Positions 59,419 to 64,000 of a stretch of 64,000 nucleotides of DNA are shown piece after piece. Positions within the stretch are counted from its first letter, which is position 1, and every line of letters starts with the position of its first letter. The position numbers were made by a program, and so were the translations under genes. Where the stretch lies: contig NZ_JAOQAH010000098.1 in the NCBI RefSeq assembly GCF_025963695.1, positions 62,001 to 126,000 of the forward strand, read 5' to 3'. The notes under the pieces are model-generated. The model saw only the letters and a list, made by a program, of their open reading frames with translations, was not told where the DNA came from and searched no databases. The stretch comes from Segetibacter sp. GTDB lineage: Bacteria; Bacteroidota; Bacteroidia; Chitinophagales; Chitinophagaceae.

Positions 59419-60258
59419 TTATAATTTAGTTAGTTTGAATCTTCCTGTCTGAAAATTCACTTCAATCTTGTAATTACCTGACTCAGGCGGCGCCTTTAGA
59501 TCGGAACCACCAACTTTGAAATCATCTTCCATAACATTGTTCTCGTTATTTCCTCTTACTCCTCCATATTTTACAGCCCAGCTACCGTACTGAGGTAACA
59601 ACAGATAAGATTGACCACCATTAAGGAAAAGACGAGGTATTTCGAACAGGCTTCTTGATTTTTGAATAAATCGCTGATTAGCCGGCACCGTTTCTCCCGC
59701 TACGCCTGCTTGCCAGCTGGCTGGGGTTGCAGCTCCTGTAATGTACAGCGCATTTGTAGAAGGTGCCGGTACTGCAAAGTCTTCGTAAGGAGTTATCGAA
59801 GCAAACTTCACAACATTCGAAGTTAAAGGAACTGTATTGTTGATACTGGAAATAACCCTTACTTCAATATTATGAGGTTTCAATGCTTCTAGTCCCATTT
59901 TACCTAAAACACCATTTAATTCAGCCTGTGTAAAAGACCGGCTTAGGTCGTTACTAACAGAAATGGTTTGTTTTGCAGGATTAGTAAAATTAGCGCCCGT
60001 TGTATCGAACTCTAAAGCATAAGCCACATTTTGCGAACTAACACCTGTGTTAAAAATGTAATTAGGATTTGTCCAAGTTAGCTTAATTGCCACATCGTTT
60101 TTACTATCGGAAAGTAAAGCCCGGTTAGAGAAAGCAGGAGCTGTTAGTTGTGGTGCTGTTCCTCCTAACAACACTACTCGATTTTCGTCTTTTTTACAAC
60201 CTACCACTCCAAAAACAAGCAGGAGAAGAGTGACAAGTAGACTATTATATTGCCTCAT
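59419..60258 (-). CDS. SusE-like outer-membrane lipoprotein
   Basis: A 279-residue surface lipoprotein with lipobox LVFGVVGC (Cys about 21). The SusE Ig-like domain follows (about 35-165: IKLTWTNPNYIF, FTQAELNGVLGKMGLEALKPH). Only one glycan-binding-type C-terminal module is visible (about 170-279, ending NYKIEVNFQTGRFKLTKL). It appears to be a paralogue of the next gene, lacking one module. The gap to the next gene is 9 nt, so the two are translated from one message. Confidence 0.86.
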   Translation of the reverse strand: MRQYNSLLVTLLLLVFGVVGCKKDENRVVLLGGTAPQLTAPAFSNRALLSDSKNDVAIKLTWTNPNYIFNTGVSSQNVAYALEFDTTGANFTNPAKQTISVSNDLSRSFTQAELNGVLGKMGLEALKPHNIEVRVISSINNTVPLTSNVVKFASITPYEDFAVPAPSTNALYITGAATPASWQAGVAGETVPANQRFIQKSRSLFEIPRLFLNGGQSYLLLPQYGSWAVKYGGVRGNNENNVMEDDFKVGGSDLKAPPESGNYKIEVNFQTGRFKLTKL

Positions 60259-60277
60259 GTAATAAAATTTATAATTA

Positions 60278-61867
60278 TTAATAACCAGTATTCTGTTTAA
60301 TATTTGGATTTGAAGAAATTTCCGAAGTCGGTATCGGATAAAGTCTCAGGTTCGACGAAACGCCTGTTCCACTTGGAACACCACCTTTATAGGGCCACAA
60401 GTAAGTAGCCTCAGTAAAATTATTGAAACGGATCAGGTCAGTACGACGATGACCCTCCCAATAAAGTTCACGGCCTCTCTCGGCTAAAATGAAAGCAGTG
60501 TTGTAAGAAGTAACCCTGCCAGCAGTGTTGCCATAAGCTCTATCACGTAATGCATTTATATAACCAATTGCACTCGCATTATCTCCTGTTCCACCTCTTA
60601 CTACCGCTTCAGCATAAATCAGATAAATTTCTCCCAACCTGAAAACAGGAAAATCAATATCAGAAAAAGTCCTTGAAGGGTCGGTACCAAAGTTCCTGGC
60701 CCTTGTTCTGTTCCTGAATTTGTTTACCGCATAACCCTCGGTAAACTTACTTACATCAGTGATTTCCACATTTTGTCCTTCGGTGAAAAACAAAGCTCTT
60801 TGATCTTGCCTCGTGCTGAAAGACGGGTAACCAGGAAACAGTTGCGGAAGATTTCTTGTAGTTCTTAAACCACTCCAACCTGTTAGACCCGATGAGTCTT
60901 TAAACTTAGCATTGTCGCCATTTACAGAAGCATTTACTAGAAAAGTAGTACCACCGTAATTTTGTGTTTTTAAACCATCATAGTTAAGGCTCCAAATTAC
61001 CTCTGTATTATTCAGATTATTATCAGCTAAAAACAAATTGCTATAGTTGGGTAGTAACTGGTAGTTCGCATCAATTACTTTTTTTGCGTTTGCTGCTGCT
61101 TCGGTCCATTTGGCAGTACCGGTATACACCTGTGCGTTTAAATACATTCTTGCCAAAAGTGACCAGGCTGCCGCCTTATCTACTCTTCCATAATCATTGG
61201 TTTTTGGTGCAGCCAAATCTGCGTCAATTGCTGTTAGCTCCTGCTCGATAAATTTAAACAAGTTTGCTCTTAAAATTTGTTTGGGAAGATCCGTTGTACC
61301 AGTAACAACACTTTCGTTAACGAACCCAGGATTACCGAACAAATCCATTAATACCCAATATTGATACGCTCTGACAAATCTTGCCTCAGCATGCATGCGC
61401 TTCAGCGATTCTGCACTAAGCCCTTTTGAACTTACCTTGTCTGGTGCACTTTCCCTTATAAATTCATTCGCAAGTGTTATTATGTAAAACGAGCGGTTGT
61501 AAAGGCCGTTTAACATAGGGTTGTTGGATGACCAGTTCATTCGATGAAAATCCTGCAGACCTACATCATTCCATGAAATAACGGCCTCATCTGTTGGTAA
61601 CTCCTGTGCTTTCCAGAAAAGTCTCAAGAAATCAGAAGTTCCTTCATCGATGCCGGAAACATCTCCGGCACCCGCAGGACCTACATTACCGGTTAGAGCC
61701 ATTGCTCCGTAAACTTTAGCAAGTACACTTCTATAACCTTGCTCTGTGCTATATAACTGCGCAGAGGTTGTTGTGTTAGGTGGAAAGCGGTCAAGATCTT
61801 TATGACAACCAGCAAGCACTGTGGCAGCTATCATAAAGTATAGACCAATTTTTATTGTATTTTTCAT
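60278..61867 (-). CDS. SusD/RagB family nutrient-binding outer-membrane lipoprotein
   Basis: A 529-residue surface lipoprotein that closes over the SusC barrel and captures glycan. The lipobox is TVLAGC (Cys about 20). The TPR-like N-terminal region has DRFPPNTTTSAQLYSTEQGY and ANEFIRES, ARFVRAYQYWVLMDLFGNPG, and AAWSLLARMYLNA; the C-terminal half has FPVFRLGEIYLIYAEAVVRGG and LAERGRELYWEGHRRTDLIRF, both strong SusD signatures. It lies 21 nt after SusC. Confidence 0.96.
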   Translation of the reverse strand: MKNTIKIGLYFMIAATVLAGCHKDLDRFPPNTTTSAQLYSTEQGYRSVLAKVYGAMALTGNVGPAGAGDVSGIDEGTSDFLRLFWKAQELPTDEAVISWNDVGLQDFHRMNWSSNNPMLNGLYNRSFYIITLANEFIRESAPDKVSSKGLSAESLKRMHAEARFVRAYQYWVLMDLFGNPGFVNESVVTGTTDLPKQILRANLFKFIEQELTAIDADLAAPKTNDYGRVDKAAAWSLLARMYLNAQVYTGTAKWTEAAANAKKVIDANYQLLPNYSNLFLADNNLNNTEVIWSLNYDGLKTQNYGGTTFLVNASVNGDNAKFKDSSGLTGWSGLRTTRNLPQLFPGYPSFSTRQDQRALFFTEGQNVEITDVSKFTEGYAVNKFRNRTRARNFGTDPSRTFSDIDFPVFRLGEIYLIYAEAVVRGGTGDNASAIGYINALRDRAYGNTAGRVTSYNTAFILAERGRELYWEGHRRTDLIRFNNFTEATYLWPYKGGVPSGTGVSSNLRLYPIPTSEISSNPNIKQNTGY

Positions 61868-61888
61868 TTAACTACTTTTTTACTTTCT

Positions 61889-64000
61889 TTAAAAATCAAG
61901 ATTTAAACCCAGTACATATGTACGGGGACGGGGATAGAACTGGTTGTCTATTCCACCGTTAATTTCCGGATCAATTCCTTTATACTTTGTAATTACAAAT
62001 GCATTCTGCACGTTCGCTGAGATCCTTAGCCTTGCACCTTTAAAAACCTGACCCGCATCATAACCCAGGTTGATGTTGTCCATTCTTACAAATGAAGCAT
62101 TTTGGATATAGTAATCAGAGAAATACTGGTTATTTGTAAAATTGGTTTCAAGGAAGTTGACTGAAGCATTATTTAGAAATCCTAACGGGTTGAACACTCC
62201 TCGCGCAACACCTAAGTTTGAGTAAACGTTGCTGTAATTGTAATTGTCAAGCGAACCCCTTAATACCATACCTAAACTCCATTTATTATAGGTAAAATTG
62301 TTTGTCATTCCTAAAAGAAAACGAGGATCAGCTTGCTTATACCGTACAAGATCGTTATCGTTAACAAGACCGTCCCGGTTTTGGTCTTCATACAAACCTT
62401 CGATAGGTTGGCCATTTACATCATATACTTGTTGTAAAACGTAAAAAGTAGATGGGTGATATCCTACACTTTGAATTTGAATCGTATTACCGGTACCTCC
62501 TGAAATCCCACCTACACGATTGCCTCTAAATGCCGGATCAGGATTTAATAGTAGATTGGTAATCTTTGGATTGATGAAAGTGAAATTGGTACTGAAATCC
62601 CATGTAAAACTTTTTCTTTGAACGGGGATGGCACTAATAGTTACCTCAACACCACGACTTTCTATATTTCCTACATTTCTGACCTGCTGGTTAGTAAAAT
62701 TTGTTCCTAACGGAATGGGAACAAGGCTTAAGAGGTCTTTTGTTTTTCTTGAAAACACGTCCACAGAACCGGTGATGCGGTTAGCAAATAATCCAAAATC
62801 AATAGCTGCATTTATATTACTTGTTGTTTCCCATTTAAGTAACGGATCATAAGCAGCCGGTCTGTATAATGTATCAAAAGTATTTCCAAGTTGGTACAGC
62901 GCTCTGTCATTACTTCTTTCATAACGGGGAATGTATCCAAAGAAACTGATACCACCTTGCTGCCCGGTTACACCGTAACCTATACGGAACTTGAGGTCAG
63001 AAAACGTTTTTGAGTCTTTCATGAACGCTTCATCCTTAATTCTCCAGGCAAAGGCTGCAGAAGGGAAAAAGCCCCAACGATTATTTTTGGCAAATTTTGA
63101 GGTACCATCGGTACGTGCATTCAAAGTGAATACATACTTATTAGCGAAGGTTACATTCAACCGGGAATAATAAGAAATCAATGTATAACGCGGATCGCTC
63201 ATTGCAAAAGCCGGAGTAGAACCTTGAATTTGAGTACCGTTGAACCTGTAATCAGCAAAGTTGAAATTGGTATACTTAAAATCCTGGTAGCCGTGGCCGA
63301 CCATAAAGTCAACCCGGTTAGTTCCGAAATCTTTTACATAGTTTAGATAGAAATCAAGTAGCAGGTTTCTTTGCTGACTTTTGTACTGCGTATTTACACC
63401 ACCATAGTTCAAAATACTATCGCGGGTACCCGACGCATTTTTACCGATTTCATACCTGCGGTAACCGGATGCGGCACTGTCAGAAATCTTAACGGCACCT
63501 GAACCGGATTGAACATCATAACCGAGGTTTAAGTTAGCGCGCAAACCTTTTAAGAAAGGTAAGCTGTAGTCAAATTGCGCATTACCAATACTTCTGTACA
63601 CCTCACTCCTGCTATCGCGCATTTCGAGTAAAGCAACCGGGTTACGTGGAGTAAGGTCTTTTGGAACGATACCTATGTCTTTAAGTGTTTCTGTATACTC
63701 AAAAAATCCTCCGAAACGATCACTGCTAACTCTGACAGGCTGGGTTGGATCGAAAGAAATAGCTGAACCGATGGCTCCCTCTTCAGCAAAACGATTACTT
63801 GTTCTGGCGCCTTTCAGGTTAATATTCACTCTCAGCTGATCATTAAAAAATCTTGGAGACAGATTAAGACCAAGAGATTGTCTTTGAAAATTCCCTGTTC
63901 TTAAAATGCCATCCTGGTTAAGGAAGTTGCCAGATATACGAATGGGAAGCTTCCCATTAGCTAAGGCACCTGAGGCTGAAAGATTAATATCCTGACCGGT
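61889..64000 (-). CDS. SusC/RagA TonB-dependent outer-membrane transporter, 5' end cut by window
   Basis: The C-terminal 704 codons of a TonB-dependent glycan importer. The frame is open to the window edge, so the signal peptide, CarboxypepD-like domain, TonB box and plug lie outside. Visible barrel motifs include NQDGILRTGNFQRQSLGLN near 63900, YSRLNVTFANKYVFTLNARTDGTSKFA, NRWGFFPSAAFAWRI, LKFRIGYGVTGQQGG, GSVDVFSRKTKDLL, and the C-terminal RMDNINLGYDAG and YPRPRTYVLGLNLDF ending in Phe, as usual for barrels. Together with the following SusD and two SusE genes it makes an oligosaccharide uptake operon. Confidence 0.96.
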   Translation of the reverse strand, partial: TGQDINLSASGALANGKLPIRISGNFLNQDGILRTGNFQRQSLGLNLSPRFFNDQLRVNINLKGARTSNRFAEEGAIGSAISFDPTQPVRVSSDRFGGFFEYTETLKDIGIVPKDLTPRNPVALLEMRDSRSEVYRSIGNAQFDYSLPFLKGLRANLNLGYDVQSGSGAVKISDSAASGYRRYEIGKNASGTRDSILNYGGVNTQYKSQQRNLLLDFYLNYVKDFGTNRVDFMVGHGYQDFKYTNFNFADYRFNGTQIQGSTPAFAMSDPRYTLISYYSRLNVTFANKYVFTLNARTDGTSKFAKNNRWGFFPSAAFAWRIKDEAFMKDSKTFSDLKFRIGYGVTGQQGGISFFGYIPRYERSNDRALYQLGNTFDTLYRPAAYDPLLKWETTSNINAAIDFGLFANRITGSVDVFSRKTKDLLSLVPIPLGTNFTNQQVRNVGNIESRGVEVTISAIPVQRKSFTWDFSTNFTFINPKITNLLLNPDPAFRGNRVGGISGGTGNTIQIQSVGYHPSTFYVLQQVYDVNGQPIEGLYEDQNRDGLVNDNDLVRYKQADPRFLLGMTNNFTYNKWSLGMVLRGSLDNYNYSNVYSNLGVARGVFNPLGFLNNASVNFLETNFTNNQYFSDYYIQNASFVRMDNINLGYDAGQVFKGARLRISANVQNAFVITKYKGIDPEINGGIDNQFYPRPRTYVLGLNLDF

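Noticed and set aside
1..64000. tRNA, rRNA and CRISPR arrays
   Set aside because: No T-arm/anticodon cloverleaf, rRNA-like sequence or regularly spaced repeat array was recognised; the short repeats are dispersed, not arrayed.

Overview
The window looks like chromosomal DNA of a member of the Bacteroidota, most likely a relative of the Chitinophagaceae (the family level is inference). Pointers are the gliding-motility lipoprotein GldH, a SusC/SusD/SusE outer-membrane uptake locus, BatD, DUF4834 and 2TM-domain proteins, an AT-rich base composition, and promoters of the phylum's TTTG / TAnnTTTG type. No rRNA, tRNA, CRISPR array, intact insertion sequence or prophage was recognised.

Layout. 1-6400: partial acyl-CoA synthetase, small membrane protein, secreted TPR protein, DUF1015 protein with serC, and a small hypothetical. 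6850-8965: galM-galK on the plus strand, ending in a strong two-way terminator. 9044-11963: ribosomal operon rplM-rpsI-rpsB-tsf on the minus strand with long hairpins between genes and a candidate L13 leader. 12300-22700: YciO-type protein, an SbcC without SbcD beside it, DUF1080 protein, PIG-L deacetylase, DoxX, aldo/keto reductase, omega-amidase-nagA, recX. 22800-26514: a single-domain response regulator with a C9 tract, a metzincin-like protease, a decayed aspartic protease remnant, and a predicted type II restriction-modification pair with a CcrM/HinfI-type (GANTC) methyltransferase. 26794: dnaN. 28217-34765: a complete four-gene Wadjet (JetABCD / MksBEFG-like) defence operon. 35506-43409: gcvT, rlpA, zinc-ribbon protein, short ssb, comB and a large SNF2 helicase. 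43561-52543: SurA-like isomerase, then rimP-nusA-infB, DUF4834 and cysS. 52978-58138: batD, a gldH-histidine kinase-response regulator operon, yicC. 58324-64000: a SusC(partial)-SusD-SusE-SusE/F operon for glycan uptake.

How parts work together. Two defence modules lie within 10 kb: the restriction pair acts on unmethylated DNA and Wadjet on circular plasmids. The rimP operon leader carries a perfect 11-bp hairpin followed by a T-run directly before the rimP start codon, which suggests attenuation of the NusA operon. The SUS genes would bind and import an oligosaccharide, probably an alpha-glucan; galM/galK and nagA feed sugars into central metabolism.

The most unusual signal is a family of short interspersed repeats found only between genes. 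Sixteen copies in three subtypes share a core like GWCGCAACRATG. Two about 75-nt copies of one subtype lie in the same orientation on either side of the Wadjet operon.
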